Part shown: positions 8,941 through 17,852 of the stretch, one piece after another
How the letters are laid out: every line of letters starts with the position of its first letter
How positions within the stretch are numbered: position 1 is the stretch's first letter
Assembly: GCA_034006265.1 (NCBI GenBank)
Contig: JAVETB010000015.1
Span: 1-45,669, forward strand
Direction of reading: 5' to 3'
DNA from: Syntrophus sp034006265
GTDB lineage: Bacteria; Desulfobacterota; Syntrophia; Syntrophales; Syntrophaceae
DNA length: 45,669 nucleotides
Notes under the pieces: model-generated
What the model saw: only the letters and a program-made list of their open reading frames with translations
Database searches by the model: none
What the model was told of the DNA's origin: nothing
Program-made: the position numbers and the translations under genes

Positions 8941-9399
8941 TTACTGCTTTGGTTCCTCTAGGATGCCGCTTGTGATCTCCTGATCCGCGTCCTTTTTTCC
9001 AAGTTTTACATAAAGCGCATCAAGAATCCCATTGATAAAAGAACCGGAGTTTTCGGAGCCGTAAACTTTTCCCAGGTCAATGGCCTCGTTCATCGTCACT
9101 TTGGGAGGGATGTCCGCACAGTAGCAGAGTTCAAAAACCGCCATGCGCAGGATGCTTTTGTCGACTTTGGACATCCTCGCTATGGACCAGTTTTCGGAAC
9201 AGCTGCCGATCAGGGGATCAATCTGATCCCGATGTTCCCATGTCCCCTCGATGAGAAGGGACGAAAACGGCCTGGCGTCCACGGGCGCATCGTGATGCGC
9301 CCAGTACAGCTCAATGGCCTCCCCGGCCTCCATCCCCATAACTTCCAGACTGTAAAGAACCTGCAGGGCTATTTCCCGTGCTATTCTTCTCTGACGCAT
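8941..9399 (-). CDS. nusB: Transcription antitermination factor NusB
   Basis: NusB binds boxA RNA with S10 (NusE) and supports rRNA antitermination. The N-terminus MRQRRIAREIALQVLYSLE is the standard opening, and the C-terminal half has SKVDKSILRMAVFEL and NEAIDLGKVYGSENSGSFINGILD, diagnostic of the family. The ATG at 9399 has GAGGAG close upstream; an in-frame extension to 9516 lacks homology. 152 residues. Last gene of the minus-strand fab/rib cluster, downstream of ribH, the usual ribH-nusB order. Confidence 0.96.
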   Translation of the reverse strand: MRQRRIAREIALQVLYSLEVMGMEAGEAIELYWAHHDAPVDARPFSSLLIEGTWEHRDQIDPLIGSCSENWSIARMSKVDKSILRMAVFELCYCADIPPKVTMNEAIDLGKVYGSENSGSFINGILDALYVKLGKKDADQEITSGILEEPKQ

Positions 9400-9618
9400 G
9401 AACTCCTCTGATTCCGATGTAACATCATTGCGACCCCGGCCACAGTGGCTCGGCCAGCTCCCGGGAAAAAACCGCCGCTCAGCGGTGTCGCTGCTGCCGC
9501 ACCACCCCGATATCATCTCCCGTCCGGAGCTGGAAGAACCTCATGGCAGAAATGGGCCTCCGGCGGCAGAACATCCGTCAGTCCTATATGCTTCAGGATA
9601 CGCCCCGGATAAAAAGCC

Positions 9619-10083
9619 TTATATCTGCCTTAACAAATCAACCATCTCAATGGCCGTCATGGCGGCGTCCCACCCCTTGTTTCCTGCCTTGGTGCCCGCC
9701 CGTTCAATAGCCTGTTCGATGGTATCCGTGGTCAAAACGCCAAAGGAGATTGGAACGCCCAGTTCCAGGCCGACGTTGGCAATCCCCTTGGAAACTTCCG
9801 CGCTGATGTAATCAAAATGCGGAGTCGAACCACGGATTACCGCCCCCAGACAGATGATGGCATCAAAGCGTTTGCTGGCGGCGAGCTTTTTAGCCACCAG
9901 CGGCAGCTCGAATGCCCCGGGAACCCGATAAATCTGAATATCCTTTTCTTCCGCCCCGGAACGCATCAGGGCATCCAGAGCGCCATCCAGAAGCCGGCTG
10001 CCGATGAAATCATTGAAACGGCTGACGGCGATGCCAATTCTCATTCCCGTTGCAATTAAACGCCCCTCTGTCGCTATCGGCAT
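9619..10083 (-). CDS. ribH: 6,7-dimethyl-8-ribityllumazine synthase
   Basis: Condenses 5-amino-6-ribitylamino-uracil with 3,4-dihydroxy-2-butanone 4-phosphate, the penultimate step of riboflavin synthesis; forms an icosahedral shell or pentamers. Motifs: VSRFNDFIGSRLLDGALD, VPGAFELPLVAKKLA, CLGAVIRGSTPHFDYI (with the catalytic His) and FGVLTTDTIEQAIERAGTK. 154 residues, full length. Strong AGGAGG site 5 bases before ATG 10083. Lies between ribBA and nusB; ribD is not present in the cluster. Confidence 0.97.
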   Translation of the reverse strand: MPIATEGRLIATGMRIGIAVSRFNDFIGSRLLDGALDALMRSGAEEKDIQIYRVPGAFELPLVAKKLAASKRFDAIICLGAVIRGSTPHFDYISAEVSKGIANVGLELGVPISFGVLTTDTIEQAIERAGTKAGNKGWDAAMTAIEMVDLLRQI

Positions 10084-10241
10084 GTCATCCTCCTTTTTCT
10101 CTCATCTGTTCCTGAAATTCCTGTCCTGGCTCTCGCTTCGCAGGCGGTCTGCCGGATTTTCGGCACAGGCTTTCAGCGGACTTTCCCGCTATATTCTGCT
10201 AGCCCTTCAGGGGCAGTCCCTGCGATCCCCCCTCCGGGGCG

Positions 10242-11444
10242 CTAGATCTCCAGAATGTGTCCCATTTTTTTCTTCTTCGTGGTCAGATAACGGATATTCT
10301 TGTCTGTCGGAGTGATTTCAATGGGCACCCGCTCCGTAACCTTGATCCCATATCCTTCCAGTCCTACGATTTTCTTAGGGTTGTTGGTCATAAGGCGCAT
10401 CTTCCTCACCCCGAGATCGACCAGGATCTGAGCCCCGATTCCGTAATCCCGCAGATCCGGCTTGAAACCCAGGGCGATATTCGCCTCCACGGTATCCTGC
10501 CCATGCTCCTGAAGCTCGTAGGCCTTGATCTTATTGACCAGCCCGATTCCCCGGCCTTCCTGATGCATGTAGACAATGACGCCCTTCCCCTCCTTGTCGA
10601 TCATCTCCATGGCCGTATGGAGCTGATCGCCGCAGTCGCAGCGTTCGGAACCGAACACGTCTCCCGTGAGGCATTCGGAATGGACCCGCACCAGCACCTC
10701 ATCGTCCGGCTGGATATCCCCTTTTACCATGGCCAGGTGCTGGAGCTTATCCACATCGTTTTCGTAGACGACCAGTTTGAATTCTCCACCATAGCGGGTG
10801 GGAATGGTTGCCGTCGCCGCCCGGCGGATCAGCGATTCGTGCTTCATGCGGAATTCAATGAGATCGGCAATGGTCGCTATCTTCAGGCCGTGCTCCTCGG
10901 CAAAAATCTCCAGATCGGGCATTCGAGCCATCGTGCCGTCATCCTTCATGATTTCACAGATCACCCCCGCGGGCTTCAGCTTCGCCAGTCTCGCCAGGTC
11001 AACCGAGCCCTCCGTCTGGCCTGTTCTGACCAGGACACCTCCCTTTTTCGCCACAATGGGAAAAACATGGCCGGGGCTGACGAGATCGCCGGGCTGAACG
11101 GTATCCGCCACAGCCGCCTGGATGGTCGTTGCCCGATCCGCGGCGGAAATGCCGGTGGTCACACCGCACCGCGCTTCGATGGAAACCGTAAAGGCCGTTC
11201 CGAAGCGGGAGCGGTTGTCCCGCACCATCATCGGGAGATTCAGCTTATCGGCCATCTCCTCGTTCAAGGTCAAGCAGATCAGTCCTCTACCGTATTTCGC
11301 CATGAAATTGATCGCCTCAGGCGTTACAAACTGCGCTGCCATACAGAGATCTCCCTCATTTTCCCGGTCTTCATCGTCCACCAGAATAATCATCCTGCCG
11401 TTCCGGATGTCCTCGATGGCGTCCTCGATCTTACACAAACTCAT
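10242..11444 (-). CDS. ribBA: Bifunctional 3,4-dihydroxy-2-butanone 4-phosphate synthase / GTP cyclohydrolase II
   Basis: Provides both precursors of riboflavin. The N-terminal RibB domain (about 1-200) has IILVDDEDRENEGDL and the metal/substrate motif GRGLICLTL. The C-terminal RibA domain (about 205-400) has the zinc cysteines in HSECLTGDVFGSERCDCGDQ, followed by YMHQEGRGIGLVNKIKAYELQ and RLMTNNPKKI. 400 residues is the common RibBA length. Both domains keep their key residues, so the enzyme should be fully bifunctional. Located 81 bp after ribE; the gap shows no FMN riboswitch. Confidence 0.97.
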   Translation of the reverse strand: MSLCKIEDAIEDIRNGRMIILVDDEDRENEGDLCMAAQFVTPEAINFMAKYGRGLICLTLNEEMADKLNLPMMVRDNRSRFGTAFTVSIEARCGVTTGISAADRATTIQAAVADTVQPGDLVSPGHVFPIVAKKGGVLVRTGQTEGSVDLARLAKLKPAGVICEIMKDDGTMARMPDLEIFAEEHGLKIATIADLIEFRMKHESLIRRAATATIPTRYGGEFKLVVYENDVDKLQHLAMVKGDIQPDDEVLVRVHSECLTGDVFGSERCDCGDQLHTAMEMIDKEGKGVIVYMHQEGRGIGLVNKIKAYELQEHGQDTVEANIALGFKPDLRDYGIGAQILVDLGVRKMRLMTNNPKKIVGLEGYGIKVTERVPIEITPTDKNIRYLTTKKKKMGHILEI

Positions 11445-11525
11445 AACTCTCTCTCCTCATTTGAAAAGCACCGGCCGGCGCGTCCGCTCTTTCAGGGCGA
11501 ATCCCGCTCCCGCGCTTTCCGGAGT

Positions 11526-12173
11526 TTACTTGAAAAATCCCTGCTTCATCAACAGTTCCCTGGTTATGCCGCCTTCCTTTTTCTCTTCAGGATGTAACAG
11601 GCGCTCTACATATTTTCCCAGGATGTCGGTTTCGATATTGACCCGATCCCCTTTTTTCTTGAATCCCAGGGTCGTCTTTCCCGCCGTGTGGGGGATCATA
11701 TTAACATAAAATGCATGCTCTTCACAGCGATTCACCGTCAGGCTGACCCCATCGACAGCCACGGATCCCTTGGGAACCAGATAGCGGCTCAAGCCGGACT
11801 CCACATCAATCCGGAAAATGACGGAACCGGATTTAACGGTCCGCTCCTGAATCCGTCCCAGGCCGTCGACATGACCCAGGACAATGTGCCCCCCCAGAAA
11901 ATCGGTGGGGCGCAGGGCTTTTTCCAGATTGGCCGACTCTCCCGGTGAAAAAAAGGCGAGATCCGTCCGGGAGAGCGTTTCTGCGGAAACGTCGGCGGTA
12001 AAACTCCGGCGGCCCACGGCGGTAACGGTCAGACAGGCTCCATTCACGGCCATGCTGTCGCCGATGCGGACATCCGAAAGATCCAAGTCCGTCCCAATTT
12101 CCAGCACGGCATCCTCACCCCGCCGGGACAGGCGGAGGACGGTCCCCATCGCTTGAATAATGCCCGTAAACAT
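11526..12173 (-). CDS. ribE: Riboflavin synthase alpha chain
   Basis: Dismutates two 6,7-dimethyl-8-ribityllumazines to riboflavin. Two internally similar lumazine-binding halves are visible: MFTGIIQAMGTV with DSMAVNGACLTV in the first, and GGHIVLGHVDGLG with GSVAVDGVSLTVN in the second. 215 residues, normal. It follows nrdR by 11 bp. In many proteobacteria ribD sits here; it is missing, so the deaminase/reductase must be encoded elsewhere. Confidence 0.97.
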   Translation of the reverse strand: MFTGIIQAMGTVLRLSRRGEDAVLEIGTDLDLSDVRIGDSMAVNGACLTVTAVGRRSFTADVSAETLSRTDLAFFSPGESANLEKALRPTDFLGGHIVLGHVDGLGRIQERTVKSGSVIFRIDVESGLSRYLVPKGSVAVDGVSLTVNRCEEHAFYVNMIPHTAGKTTLGFKKKGDRVNIETDILGKYVERLLHPEEKKEGGITRELLMKQGFFK

Positions 12174-12184
12174 CCTCGATCTTC

Positions 12185-12655
12185 CTATGGCCCGTCCTCT
12201 TTTTTGCCGTCCTGAAATTCCTTGAGCTCTTCAAGGAAATCTTTGACATCGCGGAACTGCCGATAAACGGAGGCAAACCGCACGTAGGCGACTGCATCCA
12301 GATCCTTGAGAACCTGCATCACTTTTTCACCGATGCTTGAAGATGACATCTCTTCGCCGGAATACTCCTGGCAGAAGCGCTCCACCTCCGCCACGAGAGA
12401 TTCGATGGTTTCCGTACTGATGGGCCGTTTCTGGCAAGCTTTCCGGATTCCGCTCCGGATTTTGTTGCGGTCAAAGACTTCCCGGCGGCCGTCTGTTTTG
12501 ACCACAGTGGGGAGAATTTCTTCAATGTACTCATACGTCGTAAAGCGCCGGCCGCAGTCCAGACACTCCCGCCTTCGCCGGATGGCGCTTCCGTCCCGGC
12601 TCACCCGGGAATCCATCACCTTGCTCTCCGTGTAGCCACAGAACGGGCATTTCAT
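12185..12655 (-). CDS. nrdR: Transcriptional repressor NrdR
   Basis: ATP/dATP-sensing repressor of ribonucleotide reductase genes. An N-terminal zinc ribbon (MKCPFCGYTESKVMDSR and CLDCGRRFTTYE) precedes the ATP-cone domain (VVKTDGRREVFDRNKI). 156 residues. Its ATG overlaps the stop of the upstream dCMP deaminase as ATGA (12652-12655), so the two nucleotide-metabolism genes are translationally coupled. A charged C-terminal tail ends in DGKKEDGP. Confidence 0.97.
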   Translation of the reverse strand: MKCPFCGYTESKVMDSRVSRDGSAIRRRRECLDCGRRFTTYEYIEEILPTVVKTDGRREVFDRNKIRSGIRKACQKRPISTETIESLVAEVERFCQEYSGEEMSSSSIGEKVMQVLKDLDAVAYVRFASVYRQFRDVKDFLEELKEFQDGKKEDGP

Positions 12656-13104
12656 AGGGTTTTCACCTGGATTCCCGCTTCAGCGAAAATTTCATCGGCC
12701 AGCTTGTCGCTGTAGCCATCCCGAATCACGATGGAAACGATTCCGGCATTAACGATCATCTTTGCACAGATCCCGCAGGGATGATTCGTGCAGTAAAGGG
12801 TCGCGCCTGCGGTGCCGACTCCGTGCAGGGCCGCCTGAATAATGGCATTCTGCTCGGCATGAAGCCCCCGGCAAAGCTCATGCCGTTCCCCCGAGGGGAT
12901 GTTGAGCTGATCGCGCAGGCATCCGACCTCCAGACAATGGCGCAATCCCGTTGGGGCGCCGTTGTACCCCGTCGATAAAATCCGGCGCTCCCTCACGAGC
13001 AGGGCTCCGACCCTGCGCCTTGTGCACGTGGAACGCCGGGCAACGAGCGATGCGATATCCATGAAGTATTCGTCCCAGTCCGGCCTGGAATGGTCCTCTG
13101 TCAT
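12652..13104 (-). CDS. dCMP deaminase (cytidine/deoxycytidylate deaminase family)
   Basis: Deaminates dCMP to dUMP, supplying thymidylate synthesis. Zinc-site motifs are HAEQNAII (His and catalytic Glu) and TNHPCGICAKMIVNAGI (two Cys). The N-terminal RRRVGALLVRERRILSTGYNGAP is typical. Start at ATG 13104, which overlaps the glyA stop as ATGA. The chain glyA/dCMP deaminase/nrdR is thus tightly coupled, linking one-carbon supply, dUMP supply and deoxynucleotide control. 150 residues. Confidence 0.93.
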   Translation of the reverse strand: MTEDHSRPDWDEYFMDIASLVARRSTCTRRRVGALLVRERRILSTGYNGAPTGLRHCLEVGCLRDQLNIPSGERHELCRGLHAEQNAIIQAALHGVGTAGATLYCTNHPCGICAKMIVNAGIVSIVIRDGYSDKLADEIFAEAGIQVKTL

Positions 13105-14354
13105 GAGCCTTCGATCCGTTTGGCATAAAGGGGAAATTTCCCGCAAAGGCGGAGCACTTCCTCCCTTACCTCCTGCCGAAGCCTTTCGCTGTCCCGGTTG
13201 CCCAGAACGTCGACAATCAGGCGGGCAATCTTCCGCATTTCCTCCTCTTTCATCCCCCGGCTTGTCAGGGCGGGGGTGCCGATCCGGATCCCGCTGGTGA
13301 CCATGGGGCCACGGGTATCGAAGGGAATTCCGTTCTTGTTGACGGTAATCCCCGACGAATCAAGCAGATCCTGGGCGTCCTTCCCCGTCAACCCCTTGTC
13401 CGTCAGGTCTACAAGGAGCAGATGGTTGTCCGTTCCACCGGAAACAAGGCGGTAGCCCTGACGAATCAGCTCCTCAGCCATCGCCTGGGCATTCTTGACG
13501 ATCTGCACCTGATATTCCTTGAATTCCTCCGTCAGCGCCTCTTTGAAGGCCACCGCCTTGGCGGCGATGGTATGCATCAGCGGCCCCCCCTGGATACCGG
13601 GAAACACGCGGCTTCCAAGGGTTTTCTCATAGGGCGCCTGGCACATGACCAGCCCCCCCCGGGGACCCCGCAGGGTCTTGTGGGTTGTCGACGTGACATA
13701 TTCGCAGACGGGGACGGGCGAGGGATGAAGCCCTGCCGCGACCAGGCCCGCAATATGGGCGATATCGGCCATCACCAGGGCGCCGACCGCATCAGCAATG
13801 ACCCGGAATTTTTCGAATTCGATGGTCCGGGAGTAGGCGCTGGCGCCGACGACGATCAGTTTGGGTTTATGCTGCCTGGCAAGATCCTCCACCTGATTGA
13901 AATCGATGCGTTCCATCTCCCGGTCCACGCCGTAAGGAACAATGTTGTACAATTTGCCGGAAAAGTTGGCCGGGCTTCCATGAGACAGGTGGCCGCCATG
14001 AGCGAGGTTCATTCCCAGAATGGTGTCTCCCACCGAAAGGGCGGCAAAGTAAACCGCCATGTTGGCCTGAGTCCCCGAGTGGGGCTGAACATTGACATAA
14101 TCTGCGCCGAACAGTTTCCTGCAGCGCTCAATGGCCAGGTTTTCAGCCATATCGACATACTCACAGCCTCCGTAGTACCTTTTCCCAGGATACCCTTCCG
14201 CATACTTGTTGGTCATCGTGCATCCCTGGGCCTCAAGGACCGCCTCGCTGACAAAATTTTCCGACGCGATGAGCTCCAGTTTTTCAGCCTGCCTCCGAGT
14301 TTCCAGCAGGATGGCCTCGGCGATTTCGGGATCGGTTTCTCTTAACACTGACAT
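13101..14354 (-). CDS. glyA: Serine hydroxymethyltransferase
   Basis: PLP enzyme interconverting serine and glycine with transfer of a one-carbon unit to tetrahydrofolate. Motifs: KLELIASENFVSEAVLEAQG, NKYAEGYPGKRYYGGCEYVD, VQPHSGTQANMAVYFA, and the PLP-lysine segment VTSTTHKTLRGPRGG. 417 residues, the standard bacterial length. It supplies glycine and methylene-THF. Downstream coupling to the dCMP deaminase gene is by a 4-bp overlap. Confidence 0.98.
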   Translation of the reverse strand: MSVLRETDPEIAEAILLETRRQAEKLELIASENFVSEAVLEAQGCTMTNKYAEGYPGKRYYGGCEYVDMAENLAIERCRKLFGADYVNVQPHSGTQANMAVYFAALSVGDTILGMNLAHGGHLSHGSPANFSGKLYNIVPYGVDREMERIDFNQVEDLARQHKPKLIVVGASAYSRTIEFEKFRVIADAVGALVMADIAHIAGLVAAGLHPSPVPVCEYVTSTTHKTLRGPRGGLVMCQAPYEKTLGSRVFPGIQGGPLMHTIAAKAVAFKEALTEEFKEYQVQIVKNAQAMAEELIRQGYRLVSGGTDNHLLLVDLTDKGLTGKDAQDLLDSSGITVNKNGIPFDTRGPMVTSGIRIGTPALTSRGMKEEEMRKIARLIVDVLGNRDSERLRQEVREEVLRLCGKFPLYAKRIEGS

Positions 14355-14469
14355 GAATGCTGTATCCCCTTTTCTCTGTGTTCAATCTTGCATGTTCTGC
14401 TGATGTTGACGCTTTGTCCCGGATCAAAATCACGCAGGACCCACACCTGAAAGAATCTGTCCCGCCCCC

Positions 14470-14934
14470 TTACAGATCAAAGCCGCTTCGCGCGTCTTCA
14501 AGCGCCCGGATCTTGTCCAGGCGTCCCCGATGGCGCCCCCCTTCGAAGGGTGTTTCCAGCCAGACCGCAACGATTTCTCTAGCTTTTTCGGGTCGTGTCC
14601 GCCTGCCGGCGAGGATCAGGATATTTGTATCGTTGTGCAGGCGGCTCAGCCGCGCCGTCTCCGTATCCAGACAGACCGCCGCCCGGATTCCGGCGAATTT
14701 GTTCGCCACGATGGCCATGCCGACCCCAGAACCGCAGACCAGGATTCCGCGGGAAAAAAGCCCTGAAGCGACGGATTTTGCCACCACCGCCCCGTAATCC
14801 GGGTAATCCACGGAGGTCTCGCTGTCCGTTCCAACATCTTTAACGATCCAGCCGTTTTCCTCCAGAAAGAATTTGATCTCTTCCTTGAGAAGAAAGCCGG
14901 CGTGATCGGCACCGATAATGATGGTTTGAGCCAT
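14470..14934 (-). CDS. rpiB: Ribose-5-phosphate isomerase B
   Basis: Interconverts ribose 5-phosphate and ribulose 5-phosphate (RpiB/LacAB fold). MAQTIIIGADHAGFLLKEEI holds the substrate-binding Asp-His, and GILVCGSGVGMAIVANKF holds the catalytic Cys and anion hole. 154 residues. It follows fabF by only 6 bp and precedes glyA, the arrangement familiar from other deltaproteobacteria. Confidence 0.96.
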   Translation of the reverse strand: MAQTIIIGADHAGFLLKEEIKFFLEENGWIVKDVGTDSETSVDYPDYGAVVAKSVASGLFSRGILVCGSGVGMAIVANKFAGIRAAVCLDTETARLSRLHNDTNILILAGRRTRPEKAREIVAVWLETPFEGGRHRGRLDKIRALEDARSGFDL

Positions 14935-14940
14935 AGGGAT

Positions 14941-16182
14941 CTACTCGAAATATTTCGCTAAGATGATGGTTGCATTCACCCCGCCGAAGCCAAAGGTGTT
15001 GGACATGGCGATCCGGATATCGCTCTGCCGCGCCGAATAAGGAACAAAATCCAGATCAAAGCCGGGATCAGGCTTCTCAAGATTGATGGTCGGGGGAATG
15101 ATGCCTGATTCAAGCGCCTTCGCGGTAAGGATCGCTTCCACGCCCCCTGTTGCGCCCAGGAGGTGACCCGTCATGGATTTGGTCGAGCTGACCAGAAGTC
15201 GACCGGCCCAAGTTCCAAATACGGTCCTGATGGCCTCCACTTCGTACCGGTCGTTCAGGGGTGTCGATGTGCCGTGGGCATTTACATAATCGACATCGGA
15301 AGGGCCGATCCCGGCATCCTGCAAGGCGGCCTGCATGCACCGGACCGCTCCCTCATGACCGGGAGGCGGGACGGCCAGGTGAAACGCGTCGCCGGTCGTT
15401 CCGTATCCCAGAATTTCTCCACGGATATTTGCCCCTCTCGCCCTGGCGCAATCAAGCTCTTCTAGAATCAGAATGCCGCATCCCTCGCCGATGACGAATC
15501 CGTCGCGGTCCAGGTCGAAGGGGCGGCTGGCCTTCCGTGGATCATCATTTCTCCGGGAAAGAGCGCCCATGGCGGTGAAACCGGCCACGGCCATCGGGGT
15601 GATCGCGGCATCCGCTCCACCGGCAAAAACGACATCGGCATATCCCGATGCGATGAGCCGGAAGGCGTCGCCCAGCGCGGTCGTTCCGGAAGCGCAGGCC
15701 GTGACGGGACAGCCGATGGGCCCCCGGGCCCCGAAGCGTATGGAGACATTTCCCGCCCCCAGATTGGCAAGCACCGAAGGAACAGTGAAAGGGGAGATTT
15801 TACGGGAGCCGCTGCGCAGGAGAATCTCCTTCTGCTTTTCCAGGGTGGTCAGGCCGCCGATGGCCGAACCGATCACGACACCCGCACGATAGGCCTGGGA
15901 ATCCGTAAGGGTTAAATCCGCATCGGCGGCAGCCATCTCCGCTGAAGCCAGACAATAGAGAATAAAGGGATCGAGACGTCGCAGCTCTTTTTTGCCGACG
16001 TAAGCGATCGGATCGAAGTTCTGCAGCTCCCCCGCGATGCGGGTTTCAAAATCAGAGGCGTCAAATTTCGTTATCGGTCCTATGCCGGAGCGTCCCGCGC
16101 AGATTCCAGCCCATGTCTCCGTAACGGAGTTTCCCAGGGGCGTCACAGCACCCATACCGGTTATGACGACTCTCCTTTTCAA
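14941..16182 (-). CDS. fabF: 3-oxoacyl-[acyl-carrier-protein] synthase II
   Basis: Elongating condensing enzyme of type II fatty-acid synthesis. The start chosen is TTG at 16182, giving MKRRVVITGMGAVTPLG with an AAGGGA site about 9 bases upstream; this puts the nucleophile (VTACASGT) at residue 163, as in E. coli FabF. ATG at 16191 and TTG at 16200 are alternatives with poorer spacing. The catalytic His pair lies in NAHGTSTPLND and SMTGHLLGATGG. 413 residues. Its usual partner acpP is just upstream, but fabH, fabD and fabG are absent. Confidence 0.96.
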   Translation of the reverse strand: MKRRVVITGMGAVTPLGNSVTETWAGICAGRSGIGPITKFDASDFETRIAGELQNFDPIAYVGKKELRRLDPFILYCLASAEMAAADADLTLTDSQAYRAGVVIGSAIGGLTTLEKQKEILLRSGSRKISPFTVPSVLANLGAGNVSIRFGARGPIGCPVTACASGTTALGDAFRLIASGYADVVFAGGADAAITPMAVAGFTAMGALSRRNDDPRKASRPFDLDRDGFVIGEGCGILILEELDCARARGANIRGEILGYGTTGDAFHLAVPPPGHEGAVRCMQAALQDAGIGPSDVDYVNAHGTSTPLNDRYEVEAIRTVFGTWAGRLLVSSTKSMTGHLLGATGGVEAILTAKALESGIIPPTINLEKPDPGFDLDFVPYSARQSDIRIAMSNTFGFGGVNATIILAKYFE

Positions 16183-16370
16183 GGAACGCATTCCCTTCAA
16201 GTTGTTTTGTTAAATCGACGTTTCGTCACGTTCCGGTTTCCGGACCCTGAAACAGAGCATCCCGCCCCTGAAGGCTTCCTCTCTTTTCATCTTCGCACAG
16301 CCCCTGCAACATGGGAAGGCGGGACGGTCAGGCCGATCGCCCGTGATCGCAGATCCAGATCGGGGCTCTT

Positions 16371-16613
16371 TCAATCCCAGGTTACATTCCTCGCCTTGAG
16401 AAAATCGATTACATCCTGGATCTTACGGATCTTCTTGAGCTCTTCGGTGGAAATCTCCACATCGAAGGTGTCTTCCATCTCCAGCAGCAATTCCGCCAAA
16501 TCAAGAGAATCAGCCCCGAGATCATCAATAAAGAATGCCTCAGGAACGCATTCCTCCTTTGTCACGTCCAGCTGTTCGACAATAATTTCTAGAACTTTTT
16601 CTTCCAGCGTCAC
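16371..16613 (-). CDS. acpP: Acyl carrier protein
   Basis: Small acidic carrier of acyl chains on 4'-phosphopantetheine. GADSLDLAELLLEMEDTF carries the Ser that is modified, in the DSL motif. 80 residues, four-helix ACP pattern, highly acidic. Lies between rpmF and fabF with a 174-bp gap to rpmF and about 190 bp to fabF. The canonical plsX-fabH-fabD-fabG block that separates rpmF and acpP in E. coli is missing. Confidence 0.97.
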   Translation of the reverse strand: MTLEEKVLEIIVEQLDVTKEECVPEAFFIDDLGADSLDLAELLLEMEDTFDVEISTEELKKIRKIQDVIDFLKARNVTWD

Positions 16614-16787
16614 CTGTTGTTCCTCCCCGCTCTTTCGCTCCTGAAATCAAGTCGCTTTTATTCGGCATCCCCCCGGGATGATGTTCCCGCCGCTTCAGGT
16701 TAAAAGACGTTTTTTTCATGACGGCTGAAGTTTTTCAAGAAGCAAAACCGCACTTCGCAGCCGCCCCGCTTCAACCGGAAAAACGGA

Positions 16788-16973
16788 TCAGCCAAGGTCT
16801 TCCACTTTGATGACAGCCCGACCCTTGTAAGTCCCGCAGTAGGGACAGACATGGTGAGGCAGCTTGAATTTGCCGCACTGGGGACAGGCCGAAGCCTGAA
16901 CGGGGCTCAGAAAATCATGCGCCCTTCTCATATTTCTTCTTGTTCTGGAATGTCTCTTTACCGGATTTGGCAT
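16788..16973 (-). CDS. rpmF: 50S ribosomal protein L32
   Basis: Small zinc-ribbon protein of the large subunit. MPNPVKRHSRTRRNMRRAHD is the standard N-terminus. Four cysteines in CPQCGKFKLPHHVCPYCG keep the zinc-binding form (C+ version). 61 residues. It follows yceD, the near-universal yceD-rpmF pair. Confidence 0.97.
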   Translation of the reverse strand: MPNPVKRHSRTRRNMRRAHDFLSPVQASACPQCGKFKLPHHVCPYCGTYKGRAVIKVEDLG

Positions 16974-17118
16974 GGTAATCCCTCTTTCCTTTTATATGTC
17001 ATAAAAACTGATAGTGTTTAATGATTACGACCACTCTGTTTGCACCCATCCCGCCACGCAGGCCTGTAAAGGATGAACTCTCTGGAAACAGCTCTTTCCG
17101 TTCGTTTATTGCTTCCGG

Positions 17119-17652
17119 TTACTTCCCTGGAATCTTGAGCTTTTTTAAAACGGCAAATCGGTCATCCCCCGGAGCTTTCCGGCAGTCGCAGGTTCCTGCA
17201 TTGAGATTCGCTCCGCACTGGGGACACAATCCTCTGCAGGTTTCACGGCAAAGAACCTTCATGGGAATCTGAAGCATGATCTGTTCATAGATCAAAGGTG
17301 ACAGATCAACGACCTCTCCCTGATAAAAGCCGAAATCCAGATCCTCCGCCTGCAGTTCCACGTCATCCTTTATGCTCTCTCTGACCGGCATCAACGTGTA
17401 ACGGAAATCAAAGTCCACGGGCACCCGGACCGTCTCCAGGCAGCGGCAGCAAAGGGTCTCTACAACGGCACCGATCTTCCCCTCAACAAACACCGTCTCA
17501 CCAGCCCGGGAAACATGACAGGTGACAGTTGCCTGAGGGATGCTGAGGATATCTGACTCGCCATCCGTCAGAAAATTCCGGAACCAGCCCTCCGTAAAAT
17601 CAAAATGGAGGTCAAGGCCCGCTTCCGGCACCATCAGAACATTAATTTTCAA
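17119..17652 (-). CDS. yceD: YceD/DUF177 family protein, 23S rRNA accumulation factor-like
   Basis: YceD proteins are encoded upstream of rpmF across bacteria and are linked to 23S rRNA accumulation in E. coli and plants. This one has the paired-cysteine segments CCRCLETVRVPVDFDF and CRETCRGLCPQCGANLN and the acidic ELQAEDLDFGFYQGEVVDLS region, all family features. 177 residues. First gene of the minus-strand rpmF-acpP-fabF cluster. Its ATG at 17652 has no strong ribosome-binding site. It is transcribed divergently from gltX across about 200 bp. Confidence 0.88.
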   Translation of the reverse strand: MKINVLMVPEAGLDLHFDFTEGWFRNFLTDGESDILSIPQATVTCHVSRAGETVFVEGKIGAVVETLCCRCLETVRVPVDFDFRYTLMPVRESIKDDVELQAEDLDFGFYQGEVVDLSPLIYEQIMLQIPMKVLCRETCRGLCPQCGANLNAGTCDCRKAPGDDRFAVLKKLKIPGK

Positions 17653-17788
17653 GATGCACCATAACTCATTAAATCGTAAGGCTTTTACCCGGAGATGCCC
17701 CCTGTAACCCTCTGAATCTCTTATATAAAGGTGAGGATTAGATTATAAATATCCATCCTTGTCAAGTACAATTTGCTCGAAAACCGCC

Positions 17789-17818
17789 TTGACAAACCAT
17801 GAACGCTGGTCCTATAAA
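17789..17818 (+). promoter_or_regulatory. Promoter of gltX
   Basis: TTGACA (17789-17794), an 18-base spacer and TATAAA (17813-17818). Transcription from here would begin near 17825, which rules out the in-frame ATG at 17799 and supports the ATG at 17853 as the gltX start. Confidence 0.75.
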
Positions 17819-17852
17819 GGGCACACTACAATTCCCCGAGGGAACGATTATA

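Noticed and set aside
8796..8961. Short plus-strand frame (begins MVHDYDEKYFS) between leuS and nusB
   Set aside because: No ribosome-binding site, overlaps the end of nusB and resembles nothing I know.
10084..10241. Possible FMN riboswitch in the rib cluster (AGGGGCAG-like segment near 10210)
   Set aside because: It lies downstream of ribBA rather than in a leader that would control the cluster, and the other conserved RFN helices are absent.
10257..11597. 446-codon plus-strand frame opposite ribBA
   Set aside because: Same reason: an antisense shadow of a conserved bifunctional enzyme, with no domain signature of its own.
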